DNA from: CAZFQG01 sp964520785
Lineage (GTDB): Bacteria > Planctomycetota > Planctomycetia > Pirellulales > Thermoguttaceae
Direction of reading: 5' to 3'
Length of the DNA: 12,199 bases
Assembly (NCBI GenBank): GCA_964520785.1
Contig: CAZFQG010000191.1
Coordinates: forward strand, 1-12,199
The position numbers and the translations under genes were made by a program. The notes under the pieces were generated by a model. The model was not told the origin of the DNA, searched no databases, and worked only from the letters and a program-made list of their open reading frames with translations. Shown one piece after another: positions 1 to 6,456 of the stretch (the stretch's first letter is position 1; each line of letters starts with the position of its first letter).

Positions 1-67
1 ATTTAATGCCAACACCAAAAAACGGTTGACAAACGGCCCCTACAGAGGTAAATGCCTTCTTCACCAT
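1..67 (-). CDS. Possible 5' end of a gene running off the left edge
   Basis: Reading leftward from an ATG at 67-65, 22 codons are open to the window edge (MVKKAFTSVGAVCQPFFGVG, then IK). A good Shine-Dalgarno, GGAGG at 79-75 on the minus strand, lies 7 nt before the ATG and is the main reason to call it. The start has two lysines followed by a mostly apolar stretch, as in a signal peptide or membrane anchor. The 'KKAFT' opening recalls prepilin-like proteins, but the expected glutamate and long hydrophobic helix are absent, so I do not assign a family. It lies downstream of the PEP-CTERM gene in the same direction, with a strong hairpin between them, so it may be the next gene of one transcript. 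The function is unknown, and so few codons could be open by chance. Confidence 0.35.
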   Translation of the reverse strand, partial: MVKKAFTSVGAVCQPFFGVGIK

Positions 68-93
68 CGTCTTTCCTCCAATAACGTAGGCCG

Positions 94-134
94 GATCGCG
101 ATCCGGTCATCACGAAGCGGACCGGATCGCAATC
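94..134 (-). terminator. Strong inverted-repeat hairpin downstream of the PEP-CTERM gene
   Basis: Bases 94-107 and 121-134 form a 14-bp stem with a 13-nt loop. In minus-strand RNA every position pairs, with one G-U wobble at 97/131. The stem starts about 29 nt after the stop codon of the LamG gene. A second, mutually exclusive fold exists because 91-106 is a perfect 16-nt palindrome (CCGGATCGCGATCCGG). No U-run follows the stem, so it is not a textbook intrinsic terminator. It could also be a processing or mRNA-stabilising hairpin, or one copy of a dispersed palindromic repeat. Confidence 0.5.
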
Positions 135-162
135 TGCTTTCTCACTTCACCTCCATCTCGCG

Positions 163-1890
163 TCATCTCGTCCGACGCAGGGCGACCGCGACAAGGCCAA
201 TTGCCAGGAACAGAAGCACTCCCGGCTCCGGCACGGCCGCGGCTGTCGACAGTCCCCAATTCGCGCGGACGATGTCGAGATCGGCGCTGCCGACCGTTCC
301 GTCACCCGACGGATCGCCCATGGCGAGGTCGCCGGCCGATACAGACTGCCCCCAGTTCGCGCGGACGATATCCAGGTCGGAACTACCGACGAAGCCGTCG
401 CCGTCAAGGTCGCCCGGCAACGTGCTCTCTTCAACGTACGCCAGCAGTTCCTCCTTCGACAGGACCACGCGGGACCACCGCACTTCGTCGATCAGCCCGT
501 CAAAAAGCCGGGCGCCGTTGGCGTAACCGCCGATGTTGAAATCCCCCATGGAATCGTGAACGAAAGTAACCCCGCGACTCGCTGATGACTCCGACCAGGT
601 GCCCGAGGCAAGGTCCTTGACATAGAAATTCACGCCTCCCGCCGGGTTATAGGATGCCGCCACGAAGTAGTCAAGGCCCGCATCGATTTGGAGACCCGAT
701 GAAACTTGCGCGATGGAGCCCCCGTTTCCACTTAGAAACATCCGAAGCTCGCTGTTGTCTTCGACGAAGAACGCCCAACTGCGTTGATTATCCACGCTGT
801 CGTATTGCGCGGCGATCACGTGGCGCGCGCCCAAGCTATCTCGATGGATGTACGCCTCGATCGTGAAGCCGTCCACGGAGAATTCCGGTTCATCCGGATG
901 ACTGAGCCATCCCCCACCGTCGAAGCTGGCCGCCGTGCCGTTGCTCTGTCCGGTCTGCGGGATTGGATCGTCAAAGAACTGGCCGTTACCACTGGCCGGC
1001 AGCGTGTATTGCGTCGCGCCATTGTTGACGAGGGTGAAACCGTTGTCGCTCGAATCGGCCAAAAAGCCGGATCCGTCTTCAAACCGCCAATGGCCGATGG
1101 TTGGGTCAATCTCGGGAACCGGACCGGCCAGCAGCTCATTGCCCGAGAGAACCGTGTCGGAGATCCGCACTTCGTCGATCATGCCCTCGAAAAGCCGGGC
1201 GCCGTCGGCATAGCCGCCAATGTTGAGATTCGCCGAGGAGTCGTGCATGGGCGGCTCGAAATTGAGATCGGTACGCGACCGCGACCAGATGCCCGTTTCC
1301 AGATTCTTGGCGTAGAATTTCACGCCCGCTTCGAGATCCGTCGGGTCGTAGGAAGCCGCGACGTAATAGTCCACGCCGGAACGGATCCGGAAGGCGGCTT
1401 GGTGATTGACGCCCCCGAAGTCCTCCCCGTCGGGACTCAGAAACATCGAAAGCGCGTTGTTTTCCATGACCAGGAACCCCCAACTCCGCTGATTATCCAC
1501 GCCGTCCCACTGCCCGGCGATCACATGACGCATATTCTCGGCGTTTCGGTGAATGTACGCCTCGACGGTGAAGGCGTTCAACGAGAATTCGGGTTGATCC
1601 GAAAGCGTGAGCCAATCACTCCCGTCGAAGAGGGCCGCCTGGGCGTTACTCTCGCCGCTTAAGGGGATCGGGTCGTCAAAATACTGGCCCTCGCCGCCGG
1701 CAGGCAGCGCGTACTGCATGACATAGCCGTTGGCCGAGTTGAGCGTGAAACCGTTGCCGCTAGAGTCGGCGAGGAAACCGGGGTCATCCTCGAACCGCCA
1801 GTGGCCGACCACCGCCGCGCGAGCAATTGAAGCATTCGACAAGAACAGGCCCAAGACGAGGCCCACCGCGATGAAGTTTCTCTGGTTCAT
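163..1890 (-). CDS. Secreted double-LamG protein with dockerin-like repeats and PEP-CTERM anchor
   Basis: The 575-residue product is probably an exported, surface-anchored, carbohydrate-binding protein. Residues 1-25 form a signal peptide ending ASIARA. Two concanavalin A-like (LamG/laminin-G-3) domains follow, at about 27-257 and 264-488. They are clear duplicates: both open with GHWRFED and share 'ADSS.NGFTL', 'FTVEAYIHR'/'FTIEAYIHR', 'VDNQRSW', 'NIGGYA.GARLF.G.IDEVR' and an 'ELLA' ending. Residues 492-547 hold two dockerin-type calcium-binding repeats (DLDGDGFVGSSDLDIVRANWG and a second copy beginning DPSGDG). Residues 553-575 are a PEP-CTERM signal: VPEP, a hydrophobic helix, then RRTR. 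This tail marks proteins for exosortase-dependent processing. I see no catalytic domain. The start at 1890 is supported by GAAAGGAG at 1905-1898, 7 nt before the ATG. The gene is divergent from the xylR-like gene, which may regulate it. Ligand unknown. Confidence 0.9.
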   Translation of the reverse strand: MNQRNFIAVGLVLGLFLSNASIARAAVVGHWRFEDDPGFLADSSGNGFTLNSANGYVMQYALPAGGEGQYFDDPIPLSGESNAQAALFDGSDWLTLSDQPEFSLNAFTVEAYIHRNAENMRHVIAGQWDGVDNQRSWGFLVMENNALSMFLSPDGEDFGGVNHQAAFRIRSGVDYYVAASYDPTDLEAGVKFYAKNLETGIWSRSRTDLNFEPPMHDSSANLNIGGYADGARLFEGMIDEVRISDTVLSGNELLAGPVPEIDPTIGHWRFEDGSGFLADSSDNGFTLVNNGATQYTLPASGNGQFFDDPIPQTGQSNGTAASFDGGGWLSHPDEPEFSVDGFTIEAYIHRDSLGARHVIAAQYDSVDNQRSWAFFVEDNSELRMFLSGNGGSIAQVSSGLQIDAGLDYFVAASYNPAGGVNFYVKDLASGTWSESSASRGVTFVHDSMGDFNIGGYANGARLFDGLIDEVRWSRVVLSKEELLAYVEESTLPGDLDGDGFVGSSDLDIVRANWGQSVSAGDLAMGDPSGDGTVGSADLDIVRANWGLSTAAAVPEPGVLLFLAIGLVAVALRRTR

Positions 1891-1960
1891 GAAATGGCTC
1901 CTTTCTGGAAATCACCCGAAATCTTACCCATATAAATGGCTCGGGAGTCTATACCTAACA

Positions 1961-2000
1961 CTTCGAGCATGGTGTTCTCACTTCGAGCATGGTGTTCTCA
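1961..2000. repeat. Perfect 20-bp tandem repeat, candidate operator
   Basis: The 20-base unit cttcgagcatggtgttctca occurs twice in direct succession (1961-1980 and 1981-2000), and the 2 bases before the first copy extend the match. It lies between the divergent LamG and xylR-like genes. A period of 20 bp puts both copies on nearly the same face of the helix, and AraC-family proteins, E. coli XylR included, bind such head-to-tail half-sites. Each unit also holds a partial dyad (GAGCAT against GTTCTC). Binding by the adjacent regulator is inferred. Confidence 0.55.
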
Positions 2001-2028
2001 ATTATAATTTTATACAAATTATTTACAA
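2001..2028 (-). promoter_or_regulatory. Candidate promoter for the LamG/PEP-CTERM gene
   Basis: On the minus strand TTGTAA (2028-2023) is followed after 16 bp by a perfect TATAAT (2006-2001). Transcription would start near 1994, so the 20-bp tandem repeat would cover the start site and early leader, a position that suits repression. The surrounding 60 bp is markedly AT-rich compared with the GC-rich genes, so chance matches to -10 motifs are expected here. A plus-strand TATAAT also occurs at 2003-2008. Confidence 0.3.
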
Positions 2029-2160
2029 AATATCGTATCTCACTTCAATTTGGCCCGAACAAAGAGAGCATCGCGATTACGAATCCGCGATGAGCATCGG
2101 ATGTTGCGGTGCGCTCTTCCACAGGCAGCGAAATCGAGACGTTTCGAAGATTGCGGCCTT

Positions 2161-3324
2161 ATGCGCGGAACCTGGCAAGTTGCTCTGATTATGAAGTCGT
2201 CACAGCGTTACGACCGTCGCATCGTCCGCGGCGTCGCGACGCGCGTTCGCGAGACGGGAAACTGGAGCCTCTATGTGGAAGAGGACCCGGAGCTGCGGAT
2301 TCCGGAACTGAGGGATTGGCGCTGGGACGGCATCATCGCCGACTTAGACGACCGTGAAACGGCGCAAACGGTCGGCCGACTGAGAATACCCGTCGTCGGG
2401 ATCGGAGGCGGATACGGCTGGTACGATGCCGAATCAGCGATTCCTTACGTGACCACGGACAATCGGGCGATCGGAGAACTCGGCGCGGAGCACCTGCTGA
2501 ATTGCGGGCTGAGGCGATTCGCGTACTGCGGCTTCCCGCGCACGCGGATCAACGGTTGGTCGACCGAGCGCGCCGCGGCGTTTCGGCGTCGGATCGGGGA
2601 AGCCGGTTTTTCCTGTTCCACATTCACGGGCAGGAAGAGAACCGCGAGACAGTGGGGTAAATTGCAGAGCGAATTGTCCGAGTGGCTCGTTTCGTTGCCG
2701 AAGCCGATCGGTCTGATGACCTGCAACGATATCCGAGCGCGCCACGTCCTGGAGGCGTGCCGAAATCTCCAAATCCGCGTTCCCGACGATATGGCCATGG
2801 TCAGCGTCGACAACGACGAGGTTATGTGCGAGCTGATCTCTCCATCTCTGACGAGCATCGAGCAGGGGTCCCTCCAAATCGGCTATCAAGCCGCGCTGAT
2901 CCTGGAGCGCCTCATGGCGGGCAAGAAAGTGCCGCGCAAGCGAGTGTTGATCGGACCCGAGAACATCGTCATCCGGCAGTCGACCGATACTCTGGCAGTT
3001 GAGGATGAAACGGTCGCCCGGGCGGTGGCTTTCATTCGTGCCCGCGCCTGCGAGGGCATTCAGGTGTCCGACGTGTTGAAACTTGTCGACGTCTCGCGTT
3101 CCACGCTCGACAATCGTTTCCGAGCCACGCTGGGCCGCACGATTCACGCGGAAATGCAACGAGTCAAGATTGAACGCGCGAAACGACTATTGACGACGAC
3201 CGGCATTCCAGTCAAAGACGTCGCCGCGCGCTGCGGCTTCGATTATCTACAGTATTTCACGACCGTCTTTCGACATCACACGGGCCAGACCCCGGCCGAA
3301 TACCGTCGCGTCCGGCGGTCGTAG
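2161..3324 (+). CDS. xylR: XylR-type transcription regulator (LacI-like sensor plus AraC HTH)
   Basis: From the ATG at 2161 the product has 387 residues, matching E. coli XylR (about 392). The N-terminal part (about 5-275) is a LacI/periplasmic-binding-like sensor. Stretches such as 'YDRRIVRGV', 'EEDPELRI', 'DWRWDGIIADLDD' and 'PVVGIGGGYG' align with XylR as I recall it, as do 'TDN' (99-101), 'WSTERAAAFR' (133-142) and 'ARHVLEAC' (193-200). The C-terminal 100 residues form an AraC/XylS DNA-binding domain with two helix-turn-helices, about 301-322 and 350-371, ending in the family motif 'GQTPAEYRR'. The frame stays open upstream to a TTG at 2050, but those 37 residues have no counterpart in XylR, so I start at 2161; neither start has a clear Shine-Dalgarno. 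It probably senses a sugar such as xylose and controls the divergent LamG gene. Planctomycetes carry many paralogues, so the effector may differ. Confidence 0.85.
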   Translation: MRGTWQVALIMKSSQRYDRRIVRGVATRVRETGNWSLYVEEDPELRIPELRDWRWDGIIADLDDRETAQTVGRLRIPVVGIGGGYGWYDAESAIPYVTTDNRAIGELGAEHLLNCGLRRFAYCGFPRTRINGWSTERAAAFRRRIGEAGFSCSTFTGRKRTARQWGKLQSELSEWLVSLPKPIGLMTCNDIRARHVLEACRNLQIRVPDDMAMVSVDNDEVMCELISPSLTSIEQGSLQIGYQAALILERLMAGKKVPRKRVLIGPENIVIRQSTDTLAVEDETVARAVAFIRARACEGIQVSDVLKLVDVSRSTLDNRFRATLGRTIHAEMQRVKIERAKRLLTTTGIPVKDVAARCGFDYLQYFTTVFRHHTGQTPAEYRRVRRS

Positions 3325-3350
3325 TCGCGCGGGATCGGATGTATCTACGC

Positions 3351-3372
3351 AAGGGTCCGAGAGGGTCGGATT
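3351..3372 (+). terminator. Weak terminator-like hairpin after the xylR-like gene
   Basis: TCCGA, a GAGGG loop and TCGGA form a 5-bp stem that can be extended only by G-U pairs, and it is followed by TTT. It lies in the 155-bp gap between the convergent xylR-like and ABC exporter genes, where a terminator is expected, but the stem is short. Confidence 0.2.
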
Positions 3373-3479
3373 TGGGTGTCCATGCCTAGTGCTCCGTCGA
3401 CACTGAGGTTTTGGTTTGGCGGACGCCGAAGTACCGCGATTGCCCGAATCATGCGCCGCGTTACTCCCCACTCGCCTAT

Positions 3480-5486
3480 TCACGCCGATTCGCGGAGATC
3501 CTCGAAGTGGATTTGGTGGAGCCGGCGGTACAATTCGCATTTCGCCAGGAGTGTCTCGTGGGTACCGACGTCCAGAATGCGGCCCTGTTCCATGACGACG
3601 ATCCGGTCGGCCAGGGTCAGAGCGGCGAGGCGGTGCGTGATGATGATCGTCGTCCGGTCCTTGGTGAATTCCTCAAGGACCTTCTGGATAACCTGCTCGC
3701 TCTCGAGGTCGACCTGACTGGTCGCCTCGTCGAGGATGAGAATACTCGGATCGTGCAGAATCGCCCTGGCCAGCGAGATCCGCTGACGCTGGCCGCCGCT
3801 GAGCCGACCACCCATCGGACCGACCATCGTATCGTATCCTTCGGAGAGGACGTTCTCGATGAAATCGTGGGCGTGGGCCTTCTTCGCGGCCAGGACTACC
3901 TCCTCGAAGGTTGCCTGGGGGGAACCGTAGCGGATGTTCTCGAAGACCGTGTCGTCGAACAGCAGGGTCTCCTGCGCGACGAGCCCGATCTGCCCCCGTA
4001 GCTCCTGAATCCGGACTTCCGTGAGGGGGATTCCGTCGATGCGGATTTCGCCGTAAGTGGGATCGGAGAATCGCGGGATGAGGTTGGCCAGGGTGCTCTT
4101 GCCGCACCCGTTGGGTCCGACCAGGGCGATCGTCTCGCCGTAGCGGACACGGAGGTTGATTTCCCGGAGGACCGGTTTTCCCGGCTGGTAGGCGAAATCG
4201 ACGTGGTCGAACGTCAGGTCGAGGTGATGCCGATGGAGGGGCTTCGGCTCGACGGGGTCCTGGACCTTGGGTTCGCGGTCGAGCATTTCGAAGACGCGGT
4301 CGCTGGCGGCGGCGGCGCGCTGCAAATTGCCGAAGACGTCGGAGAGTTTTCGCATCGGATCGGCGACGCCGGCGAGAAAACCGTAAAACACCAGAAGCGC
4401 GTTGACGTCGAGTGGCCGGTTGCACATACGGATGCCCATCAGGTGGGTGCTCTGATTGAGCACCAGGTAGGCGCCGGCGAGAATCGCCAGGCAGATGGTC
4501 AGCATCCCCATCACCTCGTTCAAGGGCCGCATGAGCGAATCGTAATAGACGATCTTCATCGCCCAGCCGTAGTACTTCTTGCTGGTGTCGTGGAAGCGGC
4601 GGCGTTCGCGGCGTTCCATCGTGAACGCCTTGACGACCTTGATCCCGCGGAAAGTCTCTTCCAGAACGCGGTAGAGCTGAGCCATTTCCTCCATTGCGCG
4701 GCGGTTCGCCTTCTTGATGAGCTTGGCCAGCCAGTGGATGAGCAACCCGGCGATCGGCGCGACGACGAGCGAAAGAAGCAAGAGCCGCCAGCAAACGAAA
4801 GCGGCCCCGACGAGGCAGGCGACCGCCTTGATCGGTTCACGAATGAGCCTGCCGAAGAGGGTGGTCAGCCCCTCGCCGATCCGCGTCGTGTCGTTCGTGA
4901 ACCGGCTCATCAGGTCGCCGGTCCCTTCATCTCCAAAGGCGTTTAAGTCCATCCGGAGCGTCCGCCGGTAGAAGAGTTTTCGCAGGTTGAACGTTCCCAG
5001 TTCCGCCAACCGCGCAATGAGAACCATGTTCGCCATCAGGAAGAAGTCCTTCACGATGGTGCCCACTAGGAGAATGCCGGTAAGCAGGGCAAGCGTCTGG
5101 AAGGGGCTCTCGGGCAGATAGGCGTCGATGTACGGCTTGAGAAACCGGTACCGCGAAAGCGCATCCCGCTCGGCGTCGGCGCGGACGGTCCACCGGCGGC
5201 GTTCGGCGGCCAGTTCCGATTGTTCCGCTTCCGGAGCCGTCGTCTGTCGCGCGGCGATCGCGGCGATTTCGTGATCCGCCTTCTCGATCACGGCCTGGGC
5301 CTCGGCGATCCGCCGGTTCACCCAGTTCTGCAGAGGTTCTCCCTTAAAGGCGACCTCCATGAACGGATACGCCGTGCCGATATTCGCGCCCCAAAGCACC
5401 CCGACCAGGATGGCGCACACGACGGACAAGAAGAAGGTGAACTTGTATCGCAGGGTGAATCGGACTACCCGACCGAAATTCTTCAT
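3480..5486 (-). CDS. MsbA-type ABC exporter, fused membrane and ATPase domains
   Basis: This 668-residue half-transporter probably works as a homodimer in the inner membrane, exporting a lipid, glycolipid or hydrophobic compound. The membrane domain (about 1-390) has predicted helices near 15-37, 129-150, 218-233, 235-252, 325-345 and 360-375. The ATPase domain (about 422-660) has every motif: A-loop Y433, Walker A GPNGCGKST (457-465), Q-loop Q505, signature LSGGQ (562-566), Walker B ILILD (582-586) followed by E587, and H-loop H618. Unusually, about 90 residues (38-128), largely charged and helical (E/A/R-rich at 57-110), separate the first two helices and may form a periplasmic coiled coil; MsbA itself is about 580 residues. 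GAGGA at 5495-5491 precedes the ATG by 4 nt. It appears monocistronic. The substrate cannot be read from sequence; lipid A-core is one possibility. Confidence 0.9.
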   Translation of the reverse strand: MKNFGRVVRFTLRYKFTFFLSVVCAILVGVLWGANIGTAYPFMEVAFKGEPLQNWVNRRIAEAQAVIEKADHEIAAIAARQTTAPEAEQSELAAERRRWTVRADAERDALSRYRFLKPYIDAYLPESPFQTLALLTGILLVGTIVKDFFLMANMVLIARLAELGTFNLRKLFYRRTLRMDLNAFGDEGTGDLMSRFTNDTTRIGEGLTTLFGRLIREPIKAVACLVGAAFVCWRLLLLSLVVAPIAGLLIHWLAKLIKKANRRAMEEMAQLYRVLEETFRGIKVVKAFTMERRERRRFHDTSKKYYGWAMKIVYYDSLMRPLNEVMGMLTICLAILAGAYLVLNQSTHLMGIRMCNRPLDVNALLVFYGFLAGVADPMRKLSDVFGNLQRAAAASDRVFEMLDREPKVQDPVEPKPLHRHHLDLTFDHVDFAYQPGKPVLREINLRVRYGETIALVGPNGCGKSTLANLIPRFSDPTYGEIRIDGIPLTEVRIQELRGQIGLVAQETLLFDDTVFENIRYGSPQATFEEVVLAAKKAHAHDFIENVLSEGYDTMVGPMGGRLSGGQRQRISLARAILHDPSILILDEATSQVDLESEQVIQKVLEEFTKDRTTIIITHRLAALTLADRIVVMEQGRILDVGTHETLLAKCELYRRLHQIHFEDLRESA

Positions 5487-5819
5487 CGCGTCCTCGATGG
5501 GCGGTGGCGGATCTACGTCGAAGGAATTCGGAAACTACCGCCTGGCCCACCCTACAGCGCCTGCGCCAAAACGTATTATGTGTTTTGACGATTACTTCAC
5601 TACTAAATAAGCCGGCAAAGGGGTCGGTAAGGGGTGCCAATTGGACGCGGATCGTTGGATCGCCGACGGCATTCCCAAAACTAAGCCGGTTTTCTACCAA
5701 AACACACCGAAAAGACCAAGAGCGGTTATGCGGCAGAAGATCGGTCTGTATGGGGGGCTGACGGCAATCGCAAGAGGTGTTTTCGCCCCTTTTGAGGCGT
5801 TTCTATTCGGATCGGCGGG
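5487..5819. other. Gene-free stretch between the ABC exporter and the DUF6941-like gene
   Basis: No convincing gene is seen in these 333 bp. Open frames are short, overlap real genes or lack ribosome-binding sites. On the minus strand a -10-like CATAAT (5580-5575), about 90 nt before the exporter start, could serve that gene, although no good -35 precedes it. Near the right end a 6-bp stem with a four-base loop (5784-5799) follows the stop of the DUF6941-like gene. In minus-strand RNA its stem pairs fully (CGCCUC with GGGGCG, one U-G) but no U-run follows. On the plus strand the stem has a C-A mismatch but is followed by TTTCTATT. Either could be a weak terminator. Confidence 0.4.
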
Positions 5820-6257
5820 TCAAAAACGGTCGAATCCACCGAACTCGCGCGGCTCGGCCGGTTGTGCCTTGACGACGAATCGGGCCTCCGAAAGAATCGC
5901 GCTTTGGGACCAGAACTGGACGCGGTACTCGCCGGAGTGTGCGAACGCGAGGTTACGAATGCCGACCGTCCCGGTAATCACGTCCAAAGGGCTGGGACTC
6001 GAGCAGCGGACCGGTCCCGAAGAAAAGACCGGTTCCCGTTCTCCGCTGACGTCCGTGATGCGGATTTCGAATTCACACACGTTGTGCACGTCGGTGATCT
6101 GAAAAAACACCGCTGCCGACGGCAACATCACCGGGAGTTCGGCGCTGGTAATCATCGAGAACACCCCCATCACGGAATCCTTCCTCGTCACCAGGTCTCG
6201 GCTAACGGTATCACACACAAGCAGGCTGAGGACGACGGGGTTGACGGTTTCCGACAT
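5820..6257 (-). CDS. DUF6941-like small conserved protein
   Basis: The 145-residue protein has no signal peptide or membrane helix and looks like a small cytoplasmic beta-sandwich. Its layout matches what I recall of the uncharacterised DUF6941 family: an opening 'VLSLLVCDTVSRD', then 'SVMGVFSMITSAELPVMLPSAAVF' (a 'what is the default/result' style strand pair), 'FEIRITD', 'PLDVITGTVGIRNLAFAHSGEYRVQFW' and a closing 'EARFVVK'. No catalytic residues are evident and no function is established. The frame is open further upstream to 6371, but the ATG at 6257 gives the family-like start and leaves room for the divergent promoter region. No clear Shine-Dalgarno precedes it. The neighbouring genes offer no strong clue to its role. 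The family call is from memory of the pattern. Confidence 0.6.
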   Translation of the reverse strand: MSETVNPVVLSLLVCDTVSRDLVTRKDSVMGVFSMITSAELPVMLPSAAVFFQITDVHNVCEFEIRITDVSGEREPVFSSGPVRCSSPSPLDVITGTVGIRNLAFAHSGEYRVQFWSQSAILSEARFVVKAQPAEPREFGGFDRF

Positions 6258-6382
6258 AAGGCGCGGCCTTGGGGAGAGAGGGGCGATTGCATTCATTCGC
6301 GATTCGGGAAAGACTCGCGACATTCGGCCCACCATGGTACCGTGATCGGCCTGCTCTTGGAAGCCCCCCACTCGGTGAGCGG

Positions 6383-6412
6383 TTGACGACGGCGCGGCCG
6401 GGCGGTTATTCT
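6383..6412 (+). promoter_or_regulatory. Candidate sigma70-like promoter for the UroD-like gene
   Basis: TTGACG (6383-6388, five of six consensus bases) is followed after 18 bp by TATTCT (6407-6412, four of six). Transcription would begin near 6419, giving a leader of about 38 nt before the ATG at 6457. It lies in the 199-bp gap between divergent genes. Confidence 0.4.
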
Positions 6413-6456
6413 ACCAGTCTGTTTTATGCCCCCCGTTTCGGAAAATCAAGTGCGCC

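Noticed and set aside
784..1662. A 292-codon open frame on the plus strand
   Set aside because: It is the mirror of the duplicated LamG domains; its apparent repeats merely reflect the repeats of the real gene.
2050..2160. A 37-residue N-terminal extension of the xylR-like protein
   Set aside because: It begins with TTG, is arginine-rich and has no counterpart in XylR; the ATG at 2161 gives the family length.
3673..4794. A 373-codon minus-strand frame inside the ABC exporter
   Set aside because: It is out of frame with the exporter, which carries every ABC motif; the alternative is arginine- and proline-rich without motifs.
5641..6102. A 153-codon plus-strand frame covering the gene-free stretch
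   Set aside because: It starts with TTG, has no ribosome-binding site and overlaps the DUF6941-like gene on the other strand.
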